DNA of 64,000 bases from Hyphomicrobiales bacterium (lineage in GTDB: Bacteria; Pseudomonadota; Alphaproteobacteria; Rhizobiales; Rhizobiaceae), in assembly GCA_900473685.1 (NCBI GenBank), contig UCNE01000003.1, positions 62,001-126,000 of the forward strand. Direction: 5' to 3'. Positions 54,280-63,894 of the stretch are shown in pieces. A model generated the notes under the pieces. That model was not told the DNA's origin, searched no databases, and saw only the letters and a program-made list of their open reading frames with translations. A program made the translations under genes and the position numbers. Position 1 is the first letter of the stretch. Each line of letters opens with the position of its first letter.

Positions 54280-54996
54280 CTATTCGTCCTTATTGCCGAA
54301 CAGCTTTTTCAGCATGTCGGCCATCGGGCCGGTTGTCGGCAGGATTTTCGGTTGGGCATTGTTGCGGGCCTGGCGGATATGCGATTTTCCGGCGGGGGGC
54401 TTGGCGGGTGCCGGTTCAGGCTCCGGTTTGCCGCCGGTTGCCAGCGTCAGCTTGTTGAGAAACTGCGAATCCTCGGCTTTCACCAGCATCTCTGCGTTGT
54501 CTGCAAGCGCGTCGAGCAGCGGTTCCAGCCAGACCTTGTCGGCCTTGGCGAAATCACCGAGCACATGGCCATGCACTCTTTCCTTCGAGCCTGGGTGACC
54601 GATACCGAGGCGCAGCCGGCGGTATTCGCGGCCGCAATGGGCGTCGAGCGACTTGATGCCGTTATGGCCGCCATGGCCGCCACCCGTCTTGATCCGCGCC
54701 TTGCCCTCGATCAGGTCGAGTTCATCGTAGATCGCCAGAATGTCTTTCGGCTCGAGCTTGTAGAAGCGCATGGCCTCGCCGACCGCCTCGCCCGAGAGAT
54801 TCATGAAAGTCTGCGGTTTCATCAAGAGCACACGCTCGCCGCCGATCTCGCCTTCCGAAATCAGTGCCTTGAACTTCTTCGACCAGGGCGAAAAGCTGTG
54901 ACGCCGCTGGATCGCGTCAACGGCCATGAAGCCGATATTGTGGCGGTTACCGGCATATTCGGCGCCGGGATTACCGAGACCTGCGAAAATCAGCAT
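54280..54996 (-). CDS. pth: Peptidyl-tRNA hydrolase
   Basis: A 238-residue enzyme that releases peptides from drop-off peptidyl-tRNA. The N-terminus [26 protein letters not shown] carries the catalytic His, and [13 protein letters not shown] and [16 protein letters not shown] are conserved. It is about 40 residues longer than E. coli Pth because of a Pro/Lys-rich C-terminal tail (from about residue 195), common in alphaproteobacteria. The GNAT gene follows after 3 bp. Confidence 0.94.
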   Translation of the reverse strand: MLIFAGLGNPGAEYAGNRHNIGFMAVDAIQRRHSFSPWSKKFKALISEGEIGGERVLLMKPQTFMNLSGEAVGEAMRFYKLEPKDILAIYDELDLIEGKARIKTGGGHGGHNGIKSLDAHCGREYRRLRLGIGHPGSKERVHGHVLGDFAKADKVWLEPLLDALADNAEMLVKAEDSQFLNKLTLATGGKPEPEPAPAKPPAGKSHIRQARNNAQPKILPTTGPMADMLKKLFGNKDE

Positions 54997-55115
54997 GGGT
55001 GTATCTCTAACAATCGGACAGACTGTCTTGCACCGCGTTGGCGGCCGGATGTCAACCGTCTGGCGTGTGCGAAGGCCGGTTTTCTGGTCTGGCCCTCCGT
55101 TGAACGCAATACGGG

Positions 55116-55832
55116 TTAGCGGTTGGGACGCAGTCCGTACTTCATGAAGATTCGGTCCTGCGTGCCGTCGGCGATCAGTTTGTCGAGTTGCGCCTGCATT
55201 GCCGTGACCATGCTATCGGGCAGATCGAGATTGCAGGCAAAACCATAGAGTTTGCCTTCGAGAACAAGCGCGCTTTCAAGCGCTGCACCTTGGTTGCGCA
55301 TCGTCTCGAACGTCTTTTCCGAGGTCATCATCAGGTCGATGCGGCCGCTCAGGAGCTTCTTTGCCGTCGTTTCCATGTCGGCCGCGAGATCGACCTTGGG
55401 GAAGGCGTTCTTCTGCAGATAGTTGGCCGAAAAATCGTCGCGCTGTGTACCGACAGTGAAGCGCTTGGCTTCTTCGGTATTGGCCGGATTGACGCCCGAG
55501 CCTGTCTTGCGCACCATCACCATGCGATCGATCAGCAGGGGCTCGACCCATTTGAACCGCTTGTCGCGTTCGTCATCGTGACCGGTGGTGAAAAGACAGG
55601 TCCACGGCTGGTTTTCCGTCAGCGACAGCGCCCGCGCCCAGGGAAGAATCTTGAGCGAATAGGGGGTGCCGAGCGCCTTCATCATCCGCTCGGCCTGCTC
55701 GACGGCGGCGCCACTGATGACCCCGTTTTTGCTGAAATTGTAGGGAGGATATTCCTCCGTCAACAATTTCAATGTTTCGGCATTCGCCGTGCCCGACAAA
55801 AGGAGAGCGAGTGCGAACGCCACATGTCTCAT
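55116..55832 (-). CDS. Orphan periplasmic amino-acid-type binding protein, paired with a GGDEF-EAL enzyme
   Basis: A 238-residue family 3 solute-binding protein with a signal peptide ([18 protein letters not shown]). It has the two-lobe fold ([64 protein letters not shown]). No permease or ATPase genes are near, so it is not an obvious importer part. It starts 22 bp after the stop of the membrane GGDEF-EAL gene on the same strand, suggesting an operon and a sensory role. Confidence 0.85.
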   Translation of the reverse strand: MRHVAFALALLLSGTANAETLKLLTEEYPPYNFSKNGVISGAAVEQAERMMKALGTPYSLKILPWARALSLTENQPWTCLFTTGHDDERDKRFKWVEPLLIDRMVMVRKTGSGVNPANTEEAKRFTVGTQRDDFSANYLQKNAFPKVDLAADMETTAKKLLSGRIDLMMTSEKTFETMRNQGAALESALVLEGKLYGFACNLDLPDSMVTAMQAQLDKLIADGTQDRIFMKYGLRPNR

Positions 55833-55854
55833 ACCCGTTCTTCCTTTGTCATGG

Positions 55855-58245
55855 TCATGCGTGACTGGTGGCCTTTGCTTCGGATTCCATTTCCAGCATC
55901 AAAAGCATGTTCTCGATCGGCATCGGCCGGCTGAAGAGATAGCCCTGGCCGTAGTCGAGGCCGAGCTTGCGCAGCAGTTCCCATTGCTCCTTGGTCTCGA
56001 TGCCCTCGGCAACGACGGTACAGCCCATCTGGTGGGAGATGGTCCGGATGCCCTTGATCAGCATCCGGCTCTTGCGGCGAATGTCGGCGGTCCCGGTCGT
56101 CAGCGATCGTGTGAAGGACTGGTCGACCTTGACGATATCGACCGGGAACCGGTTGAGATAGCTGAGCGAGGAATAACCGGTGCCGAAATCGTCGAGCGCG
56201 ATGCGGCAGCCGAATTCGCTGAGCTGCTTCAGCACCGCGTGTATATCCGGATTGTCCAGCATCAGTACCGCTTCGGTGATTTCGATGACGATGCGGGAAG
56301 GAGAGATATGGTGCTTGAGCAATAGTGCTGCGAGCTTGTGCGGCAGCGTCTCTTCGAATTGCAGCGGCGAGAAGTTGACCGCGAGATAGGTGGTCTCGGT
56401 GCCTTCCAGTTGCGTCAGGCGGGCAAGGTGGCTGATTGCCTTTTCCAGCACGCGCTCGCCGATGCGGGCGATCGAGCCGGTTTCCTCGGCAATGCCGATG
56501 ATCTTGGCCGGTGGCAGGATGCCCTTTTCCGGATGGTTCATGCGCATCAGCGCCTCAAACCCGGCAATACGGCCATCGCTCAGGCTGACGATCGGCTGCA
56601 GATAGGCTTCAAACCAGTCTTCCTTGAGACCGGCTTCGATGTTCTGCTCCATCTCATGGCGCTCGCGGGCCGTGTCGAGCATGCTGGTATCGAAGAGCAG
56701 CATGCCGTTCTTGCCGTCGCGCTTGCGCGCATACATCGCCATGTCGGATTTCAGCAGCAGTTCAGCGGCATTTGCCGCGTGGTCCGGATACAGCGCGATG
56801 CCGACGCTGGCGCTGACCGAAAGCTCCGCACCTTCAACCAGGATCGGCTGGCGCAGGCTGGCGCAGATGCGGTCGCCGATCTCGCTTGCCAGGGCTTCGA
56901 CATCCTCGGCGCTGACCAGGATGGCAAACTCGTCGCCACCGAGCCGTGACATCGTGTCGTCGGGGCGAAGGGTGGTGCGGACGCGGGCAACGACCTGGCG
57001 TAACACCTCGTCGCCGGCGGCATGGCCGAAATTGTCGTTGATCCATTTGAAGCGATCGAGATCGATGAAGATGCAGGCGAGTTGCATCGTATTCTCGTCG
57101 GCCTGGCGGATGCCTTCGTCAAGGGCGGCTTCGAAGCCCTGCCGGTTAAGAAGACCGGTCAGATGGTCGGTGATCGCCTGCGCGTGGTTGCGGCTTTCGG
57201 CCTGCTTCAGTTCCGTGATGTCGGTCATGACGGAGAGGGAGAGACTGCCGCGTTCGCCGCTGGTTGCGCTTTTCATCTCGAGGATGAGAACGGTCATCGT
57301 CTCACCGTTCGCCTTGATGAACGGGACTGTGACTTCGCAGATATTGGCATGGCTGGTGTTGCCGTTGCGGCGGCGTGCCCGATAGGTTTCGTGCCAGTGC
57401 TCGTCGACGAAATCGGTAAAGACACGTCCGATGACATCGCCGCGGCCATAGCCCGTGGCGGTCAGCCAGTAGTCGCTGACGGCGGTCAGGCAATTGGCCG
57501 GGTCGAGGGAAAACAGCATCGACGGGCTCAGATTGTAGATGTCGGTGGCGCGGCTATGGGCGAGCTTCAGCTCGGTTTCCTCACGCTCCAGCTTGCTTTG
57601 CATCTCGTTGAAATTATGTGCCAGCGTTCCCATTTCGTCGTCCGATGTCCAGTCGACATGGTGGCGCGAACCGAGCCTTCTTGTGGCTTCGATTGCCGCC
57701 GTCAGCCGCATCAGCGGCCGGATGACCGTAAGGCGATTGCCGAGGATGGCCGCTGCAAAGACGATGCCGACGGCGACGATCAGGATAATGAAGATGCTCA
57801 GCTCGTCGCTGCTGAAGCGTGTGAGAAGACCGGGGGTCTTCACCCATATCTCCACAGTGCCGACGGATTTCAGTCCATCCCGGGAATTGTAGAAGATCTC
57901 CTTGGTGAGAATCGTGTGCGGCAGATTGGTATCCGCGGGACCGGTGGGGACTCTAAGAGAGATCGATTGCGAGCTGTCTTTGACGTGCACCGACATGATG
58001 GCGGCGTCGGCGATCAGCGACTGTGCGATCTGCTGGACACCATCGGTGTCGAAATCCCAGAGGGGCTTGGCAAGCGCCTGAGCGCTTGCTTCCATGAGAA
58101 CCTGCGTGTTCTGCAGACTGTCACGGGCAACACGCTCTGACGACAAGGTCAGAAACAACACGATCAGAGGAGCGATAAAGACAAATATCGCACCACAAAC
58201 GATCGCAATAAAACGGTTTTCAACAGAGTGCATCATCGGATGCAC
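55855..58245 (-). CDS. Membrane PAS-GGDEF-EAL c-di-GMP enzyme
   Basis: A 796-residue inner-membrane sensor enzyme. TM1 is at about 12-33, a periplasmic domain spans about 34-146, TM2 is at about 147-171, and a HAMP-like segment spans 172-225. A PAS domain (about 235-345; SPSMLFSLDPANCLTAVSDYWLTATGYG) is followed by GGDEF (LSRLGGDEFAIL motif, diguanylate cyclase site intact, near residue 435) and an EAL domain (GFEALMRMNHPEKG near residue 560, with later metal-binding DDFGTGYSSLSYL). Both activities could exist. It precedes the periplasmic binding protein gene by 22 bp. Confidence 0.92.
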   Translation of the reverse strand: MHPMMHSVENRFIAIVCGAIFVFIAPLIVLFLTLSSERVARDSLQNTQVLMEASAQALAKPLWDFDTDGVQQIAQSLIADAAIMSVHVKDSSQSISLRVPTGPADTNLPHTILTKEIFYNSRDGLKSVGTVEIWVKTPGLLTRFSSDELSIFIILIVAVGIVFAAAILGNRLTVIRPLMRLTAAIEATRRLGSRHHVDWTSDDEMGTLAHNFNEMQSKLEREETELKLAHSRATDIYNLSPSMLFSLDPANCLTAVSDYWLTATGYGRGDVIGRVFTDFVDEHWHETYRARRRNGNTSHANICEVTVPFIKANGETMTVLILEMKSATSGERGSLSLSVMTDITELKQAESRNHAQAITDHLTGLLNRQGFEAALDEGIRQADENTMQLACIFIDLDRFKWINDNFGHAAGDEVLRQVVARVRTTLRPDDTMSRLGGDEFAILVSAEDVEALASEIGDRICASLRQPILVEGAELSVSASVGIALYPDHAANAAELLLKSDMAMYARKRDGKNGMLLFDTSMLDTARERHEMEQNIEAGLKEDWFEAYLQPIVSLSDGRIAGFEALMRMNHPEKGILPPAKIIGIAEETGSIARIGERVLEKAISHLARLTQLEGTETTYLAVNFSPLQFEETLPHKLAALLLKHHISPSRIVIEITEAVLMLDNPDIHAVLKQLSEFGCRIALDDFGTGYSSLSYLNRFPVDIVKVDQSFTRSLTTGTADIRRKSRMLIKGIRTISHQMGCTVVAEGIETKEQWELLRKLGLDYGQGYLFSRPMPIENMLLMLEMESEAKATSHA

Positions 58246-58410
58246 CCGGTCGCGTTGGCAATCTTACGTCCCATTAGGATTCTCGTACACTGAAGCCGGA
58301 CAATCCCCCGCCGACAACACATCACGTAAATCTTAAATGTTGTTGAAACCGTGAGGCGAAAACTGGGGTGATTGCCGCAAGACGCAAACGCTTGAGGCGA
58401 GCGCGGCAAC

Positions 58411-58444
58411 AAAAAAGCCCGCTTCACCGGGTGAAGCGGGCTTT
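58411..58444 (-). terminator. Intrinsic terminator of rplY
   Basis: A 14-bp perfect stem (58414-58427 with 58431-58444), 3-nt loop, followed on the minus strand by six T residues. It lies 26 bp after the rplY stop. Confidence 0.93.
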
Positions 58445-58470
58445 CAATCCAGGCCGTCAGGCCGGAATTT

Positions 58471-59073
58471 TTACTCGGCTACAACTTCTTCTTCCGTCGT
58501 GCCGCCAGCAGGCTGCGCGATGGTCGCAATAGTGAAATCGCGGTCGGCGATAACCGGCGACGCGTTCTTCGGAAGCTTGATGTTCGAGATATGGATGCCG
58601 TCGCCGATCTTCAGGCCCGACAGGTCAGCCGTCAGGAATTCCGGAATGTCGTCGGCCGAAACAACCAGTTCGACTTCGTGACGAACGATGTTCAGAACGC
58701 CACCGATCTTGAGGCCCGGGGACTTCTCTTCGTTGACGAAGTGAACCGGAACTTCAACGGTGACGACGCTGTCCTTCGAAACGCGAAGGAAATCGACATG
58801 CATGGTGAAGTCACGAACCGGATCCAGCTGGTAGTCCTTCGGCAGGACGCGGATCTTCTCGCCGCCAACGTCGATCGTGGCGATCGTGGTCATGAAACCA
58901 CCGGCGTGAATTTTCTGGGTGATTTCCTTCGTGGAGAGGGCGATGGAAATCGGAGCCTGCTTGTCACCATAGATGACTGCAGGAATAAGACCGTTGCGGC
59001 GAAGTTCACGGGAGGACCCCTTACCAACCCGTTCGCGCGTTTCGGCCTTGAGCTCGTAGGATGTATGGCTCAT
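58471..59073 (-). CDS. rplY: 50S ribosomal protein L25 (CTC form)
   Basis: A 200-residue protein of the long L25/Ctc type that binds 5S rRNA. The N-terminal L25 domain starts [41 protein letters not shown], and the C-terminal TL5/CTC domain contains [33 protein letters not shown]. The start at 59073 begins the family's normal N-terminus. In many rhizobia pth follows rplY directly; here a terminator and two signalling genes lie between. Confidence 0.95.
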   Translation of the reverse strand: MSHTSYELKAETRERVGKGSSRELRRNGLIPAVIYGDKQAPISIALSTKEITQKIHAGGFMTTIATIDVGGEKIRVLPKDYQLDPVRDFTMHVDFLRVSKDSVVTVEVPVHFVNEEKSPGLKIGGVLNIVRHEVELVVSADDIPEFLTADLSGLKIGDGIHISNIKLPKNASPVIADRDFTIATIAQPAGGTTEEEVVAE

Positions 59074-59419
59074 GGTCTTAACCTTTCTGGTGTTTTTGGA
59101 GAGCTCATCCGCTTCTCTATAAAAGACAGGATGAACCGAGACGTTTGACCGTCTCATCCGCATTTGCCTCCAAGGGTGTCTGCGCGGACGCGCGTCCATA
59201 ACCGAGAATGCCCGAAATTGCAAGCAAAGCCCGGATTGGCTGGAAAATCCCGGTTCTGCCAAAAAAAGATAATCTTGAAGGTTGCGATGCAACCGGTAGT
59301 GCATCTTATGGGGGATATCCTTCAGGGCTTGATAACCGTCAAATCATTGATCTTCGCCAGCGTTAACCTCTCTTAGCGCTTGCATGGCAGAGTGCGGCCA
59401 CGTTCAAAACAGGTGTCCC
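59074..59419. promoter_or_regulatory. Divergent intergenic region between rplY and the MHYT gene
   Basis: 346 bp. It should carry the rplY promoter (minus) and the promoter of the MHYT gene (plus). A small inverted repeat GGTTGC-GAT-GCAACC (59280-59294) lies about 125 bp before the MHYT ATG. No ORF of coding character or RNA gene is apparent. Confidence 0.5.
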
Positions 59420-61501
59420 ATGCTCAAGGTTCTTTCCTGCATCGCGATAGATCATCACTATGGTTTGCTGTCGCTTGCAACTCTCGTCTGTATTCTCGGC
59501 TCGGTTCTGAGCATGAGGCTTTATGCCCGTGTCAGACGCACGGTCGGGGTGCAGAAATGGAACTGGTTGCTGATGGGCGGGGTTATCGGCGGCTCGACGA
59601 TCTGGACGACGCACTTCATCGCCATGCTGAGCTTCAGGCCGACGCTCGAACATGCCTATGAACCGGTTATGACGCTTGCCTCGCTGGGTGCCGCGATCGG
59701 CATCACCACGCTGGGTTTTTTCGTCACCGCCATGCGCAAGACAGGCCCCACCATCGAACTTGGTGGCGCGATCGTCGGCGCCGGTATCGCCATCATGCAC
59801 TATATGGGCATGATGGCTTATCAGATCGCTGGCCGGATGGAGTGGGACTTCTCCTATTACCTGGCCTCGATCATTTTGGGTGTCAGCTTCGGCGCTTTTG
59901 CCACTAGCCGGGTTGCCCGCCCGGTCACGCGTTTTTGCAAATATGGCGGCGCCGTCGCGCTGATCCTGGCGATCGTCAGCATGCATTTCACCGGCATGGC
60001 CGCCGTGACGATCATTCCTGATCCGATGATCCAGCCGTCGGCAGCCCTTATTCCCGATAACCTGATGATTATCATGGTCACGGTGATGATGTGCCTGATG
60101 CTGGGCCTCGGTGCATCGACCTATGTTATCGATATGCACTCCAGTCATCTTGCTGCCGAGCGTTTCCGTCATCTGTCGCTGCACGATCCGCTGACCGCCT
60201 TGCCGAACCGCGTTGCCTTCGGCGAACATCTCGAAGAAATCATCCGCCGGCAGAAGGACGACACGGCGCGCCTCGCGGTCCTTTCCTTCGACCTTGACCG
60301 GTTCAAGGATGTCAACGACGTGCATGGTCATGCGGCCGGCGACGCCGTTCTGCGGACGATTTCCGAGCGGATGGCCAGCGTTCTGGGTGAGGGGGAATAT
60401 GTCGCCCGCATCGGCGGCGACGAATTCGTCGCGCTGACCTCCAATTTCTTCATGAAAAGCGAGGCAAAGACCTTTGCAGCCCGGTTGATTGCCGAAATCG
60501 GCAAGCCGGTCGAATGGCAGGGCAAGACGCTTCTGGTTGGCAGCAGTGTCGGTATCTCGCTGTTTCCCGTCGATGCACGTACACCGGAAGAGCTTTTGGC
60601 CCAGGCGGATCTGGCCATGTACCGCGCCAAGGCGGCCGGCTCCAATTCGATCCGCCTCTATGAGCCGTCGATGGACGACGCAGCGCGCAGCCGCAGCGTG
60701 CTGGCCATGGACATGCGTCAGGGCATCGAGCGCAACGAGTTCGAACTCTATTACCAGTATCAGAACAATTCGCTGACACGCGACGTCATCGGCTTCGAGG
60801 TGCTGCTACGCTGGAAGCACCCGGTGCGCGGCATGGTGCCGCCGACGGAATTCATTCCGATCGCCGAGAAGAACGGGTTTATTCATGAGCTTGGCGACTG
60901 GGTCTTGCTCAGCGCCTGCCAGCAGGCGGCAGCCTGGGAAAACCCCATCAAGATCGCCGTCAATGTCGCACCAGCTCAACTGGCCGATACGAATTTCCCC
61001 AGCCGCGTTGCCGAAATCCTCAAGGAGACCGGCCTTAGTGCGGAACGTCTCGAACTGGAAATCACCGAATCGGGCATCATCGCCGACCAGCAGCACGCGC
61101 TTCACATCATCCGGCAGTTGAAGCAGCTTGGCGTCAAGATCGCCATGGACGACTATGGAACCGGCTATTCGTCGCTCTCGACCCTGCAGAATTTCCCGTT
61201 CGACAAGATCAAGATCGACCGTGCCTTCATCGATGGCGTCACCAGCAACCGCCACTCTGCCGCGATCGTGCGTTCAACCATCATTCTCGCCCAGAGCCTG
61301 GATATTCCTGTGCTGGCGGAAGGGGTGGAGAACGAGGAACACATGGACTTCCTGCGCAGCGAAGGCTGCCTGCAGGTCCAGGGATACCTGTTTGGAAAGC
61401 CGATGCCGCACAGCGAGATCGAGCATGTGGTCAATTCGGCCACGGCTGAGCAAGCCGAGACAGTAACGGAAACGGACGGAGACAGCGCCGTCGCCGCTTG
61501 A
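59420..61501 (+). CDS. MHYT-GGDEF-EAL c-di-GMP enzyme (first of tandem paralogues)
   Basis: A 693-residue protein. Seven predicted helices form the MHYT sensor (about 1-235), with its three motifs THFIAMLSF, IMHYMGM and MHFTGM; MHYT domains are proposed to bind copper and sense O2, CO or NO. A GGDEF domain follows (FDLDRFKDVNDVHGHAAGD; RIGGDEFVAL near residue 335), then an EAL domain (GFEVLLRWKHP, where EVL replaces EAL, near residue 460; MDDYGTGYSSLSTL and the later VLAEGVENEE). Key Glu and Asp residues are kept. The closely similar gene at 61792-63885 follows in the same orientation. Confidence 0.93.
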   Translation: MLKVLSCIAIDHHYGLLSLATLVCILGSVLSMRLYARVRRTVGVQKWNWLLMGGVIGGSTIWTTHFIAMLSFRPTLEHAYEPVMTLASLGAAIGITTLGFFVTAMRKTGPTIELGGAIVGAGIAIMHYMGMMAYQIAGRMEWDFSYYLASIILGVSFGAFATSRVARPVTRFCKYGGAVALILAIVSMHFTGMAAVTIIPDPMIQPSAALIPDNLMIIMVTVMMCLMLGLGASTYVIDMHSSHLAAERFRHLSLHDPLTALPNRVAFGEHLEEIIRRQKDDTARLAVLSFDLDRFKDVNDVHGHAAGDAVLRTISERMASVLGEGEYVARIGGDEFVALTSNFFMKSEAKTFAARLIAEIGKPVEWQGKTLLVGSSVGISLFPVDARTPEELLAQADLAMYRAKAAGSNSIRLYEPSMDDAARSRSVLAMDMRQGIERNEFELYYQYQNNSLTRDVIGFEVLLRWKHPVRGMVPPTEFIPIAEKNGFIHELGDWVLLSACQQAAAWENPIKIAVNVAPAQLADTNFPSRVAEILKETGLSAERLELEITESGIIADQQHALHIIRQLKQLGVKIAMDDYGTGYSSLSTLQNFPFDKIKIDRAFIDGVTSNRHSAAIVRSTIILAQSLDIPVLAEGVENEEHMDFLRSEGCLQVQGYLFGKPMPHSEIEHVVNSATAEQAETVTETDGDSAVAA

Positions 61502-61639
61502 CTGCTGTGGCTCACGCCCAAAACTGCACAATGACGAGTGGGTGTGACCGGCTGCCCAAGGCAAACTCGCCGTGAATACCCGTATTGGTTGCTTTTCCTG
61601 ATTTCAGAACGTAGACACCGCGCAGCAGCTGGCAGAGCG

Positions 61640-61675
61640 AAAGCGCTGAAAAACGTATGTTTTTCAGCGCTTTTT
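61640..61675 (+). terminator. Strong intrinsic terminator in the gap between the MHYT paralogues
   Basis: A 15-bp perfect stem (61640-61654 with 61659-61673), 4-nt loop, then a T run to 61675. It lies 139 bp after the first gene, so the two paralogues should be separate transcripts. Confidence 0.88.
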
Positions 61676-61791
61676 GCTGTGGAATACCCGAGTTTCTAAG
61701 GTGAATGGCCGATGCAAGTTGTAGTAATGTCATTCAATGATTATTAGTGGTTGTGTGAGAACGTGCTTTCATATCAGTGCGAGTGGTATCA

Positions 61792-63885
61792 ATGCTCAAG
61801 GTTCTCTCCTGTATAGCCACCGACCATAGTTATGGACTTCTCGCGCTTGCAGCGCTTGTCTGCTTGCTGGGTTCAATCTTGACCGTCCGGCTCTATGCCC
61901 GTGTCCAGCGCAGCACCGGGATGCAGAAGCTGAACTGGCTGTTTACAAGCGGGGTCGTCGGTGGATCGACGATCTGGATGACGCATTTCATCGCCATGCT
62001 GAGTTTCAATCCCCCCCTGGCGCATGCCTATGAGCCGACGCTGACGATGGCATCGCTGGCGGCGGCGATCGGTGTCACCATCTTGGGATTTCTGATCACT
62101 GCGGCGGGCAAGCCCGGCCTTCTCATCGAACTCGGTGGTGGCGTCGTTGGGGCGGGTATTGCCATCATGCACTATACAGGCATGGCGGGTTATCAGATCG
62201 CCGGCCGGATGGAATGGGATTCCAGCTATTACGCGGCTTCCGTGTTTCTCGGCATCGGCTTCGGCGCCGTCGCCACGGGCCTGATTGCAAGGCCGGGTGC
62301 GCGGTGGCGCCAATATCTCGGTATTCTGGCCCTGGTCCTGGCGATTACCACGATGCACTTCACCGGAATGAGCGCAGTCACGATCGTTCCGGATCAGCTC
62401 ATTATCACCTCGAACGACATGATCCCCGACAGCCTGCTGACCGTCGTCGTGGTGATTATCGGCATGATGCTGGCGTTGGGTGCCTCGACCTATGCCATCG
62501 ATCTGCAATCGACACGGGGCGCGGCGGAGCGGTTCCGTCATCTGTCGCTTCACGATCCCTTGACCGGATTGCCAAACCGCACCGCTCTCGGAGAGCATCT
62601 CCAGGGCATCATCGACCGTCAGAAGGCTGGCACGGCGGGGATTGCCGTTCTGTCCTTCGATCTCGACCGGTTCAAGGATGTCAACGACGTGCACGGGCAT
62701 GCGGCCGGTGATGCCGTCCTGCATGGCGTGGCCGAACGCATGTCAAAAGTGTTGGGTGAGGGGGAGTTTATCGCGCGCATGGGCGGCGACGAGTTCGTCG
62801 CCTTGTCCACCAACCTGGCCCGGTATGACGATGCCACCGCCTTCGCGTCGCGGCTTGTCGAGGCGATAATCCAGCCGGTTGAATGGGAGGGGAAAAAGCT
62901 GCTGGTCGGCACGAGCGTCGGCATTTCCCATTATCCCGCCGATGCGCGCACGCCCCAGGCGCTTCTGGCCCAGGCGGATCTTGCCATGTACCGCGCCAAG
63001 GCTGCCGGATCGAATGCCGTTCGAAGCTATGAGCCGGCGATGGATGATGCAGCCCGGGACCGCAGCGCGCTTGCGATGGACATGCGCCAGGGCATCGAGC
63101 GTAACGAATTCGAGCTCTACTACCAGTACCAGAACAATTCGCTGACGCGCGAGGTCATCGGTTTCGAGGTTCTGCTGCGCTGGCATCACCCCGTCCGGGG
63201 CATGGTGCCGCCTGCGGAGTTCATTCCGATCGCCGGCCGCAACGGCTTCATCCACGAATTGGGGGATTGGGTGCTGCGCACGGCCTGCCAGCAGGCGGCA
63301 TGCTGGGCGAACCCGCTCAAGATCGCGGTCAATGTCGCGCCGGGCCAGCTCACCAATGTCAACCTTGCGGCACGGGTGCATGAGATTCTTCTGGAAACGG
63401 GTCTGCAACCCTCCCGGCTGGAACTGGAAATCACCGAATCCGGTATCATCGCCGACCAGCAGAATGCCCTGCGCATCATCCGGCAGCTGAAGCAGCTCGG
63501 CGTCAAGATCGCCATGGACGACTATGGTACCGGCTATTCCTCGTTGACGACCCTGCAGAACTTTCCGTTCGACAAGATCAAGATCGACCGCGCCTTCATC
63601 GACGGCGTCACCACTAACCGCCAGTCTGCGGCGATCGTCCGCTCGACGATTATCCTGGCCGACAGTCTTGGCATTCCGGTTCTGGCCGAAGGCGTGGAGC
63701 GGGAAGAGCATATGGAGTTCCTGCTCAACGAAGGCTGCCGGCAGGTGCAGGGTTACCTGTTCGGCAGGCCGATGCCGTTGAGCGATATCGATCATGTGGT
63801 CAACAGACCGTGCGCTGCACGGACCTGCGAGGAGGCCGTGAGCATAGACGCGGAACCCGTTAAGCTGCGTTCCGCCGTCGCGTGA
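61792..63885 (+). CDS. MHYT-GGDEF-EAL c-di-GMP enzyme (second of tandem paralogues)
   Basis: A 697-residue tandem paralogue of 59420-61501, with the same start (MLKVLSCIA), MHYT motifs (THFIAMLSF, IMHYTGM, MHFTGM), intact GGDEF (RMGGDEFVAL) and EAL region (GFEVLLRWHHP; MDDYGTGYSSLTTL). The GGDEF-EAL part is nearly the same in the two. The sensor domains and C-terminal tails differ more, so the copies may sense different signals. No good Shine-Dalgarno is obvious; a GTG five codons upstream is possible. Confidence 0.92.
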   Translation: MLKVLSCIATDHSYGLLALAALVCLLGSILTVRLYARVQRSTGMQKLNWLFTSGVVGGSTIWMTHFIAMLSFNPPLAHAYEPTLTMASLAAAIGVTILGFLITAAGKPGLLIELGGGVVGAGIAIMHYTGMAGYQIAGRMEWDSSYYAASVFLGIGFGAVATGLIARPGARWRQYLGILALVLAITTMHFTGMSAVTIVPDQLIITSNDMIPDSLLTVVVVIIGMMLALGASTYAIDLQSTRGAAERFRHLSLHDPLTGLPNRTALGEHLQGIIDRQKAGTAGIAVLSFDLDRFKDVNDVHGHAAGDAVLHGVAERMSKVLGEGEFIARMGGDEFVALSTNLARYDDATAFASRLVEAIIQPVEWEGKKLLVGTSVGISHYPADARTPQALLAQADLAMYRAKAAGSNAVRSYEPAMDDAARDRSALAMDMRQGIERNEFELYYQYQNNSLTREVIGFEVLLRWHHPVRGMVPPAEFIPIAGRNGFIHELGDWVLRTACQQAACWANPLKIAVNVAPGQLTNVNLAARVHEILLETGLQPSRLELEITESGIIADQQNALRIIRQLKQLGVKIAMDDYGTGYSSLTTLQNFPFDKIKIDRAFIDGVTTNRQSAAIVRSTIILADSLGIPVLAEGVEREEHMEFLLNEGCRQVQGYLFGRPMPLSDIDHVVNRPCAARTCEEAVSIDAEPVKLRSAVA

Positions 63886-63894
63886 GTGGTTGCG

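Noticed and set aside
57022..58140. 372-codon open frame antisense to the GGDEF-EAL gene
   Set aside because: Explained by codon bias of the gene opposite; composition is not protein-like.
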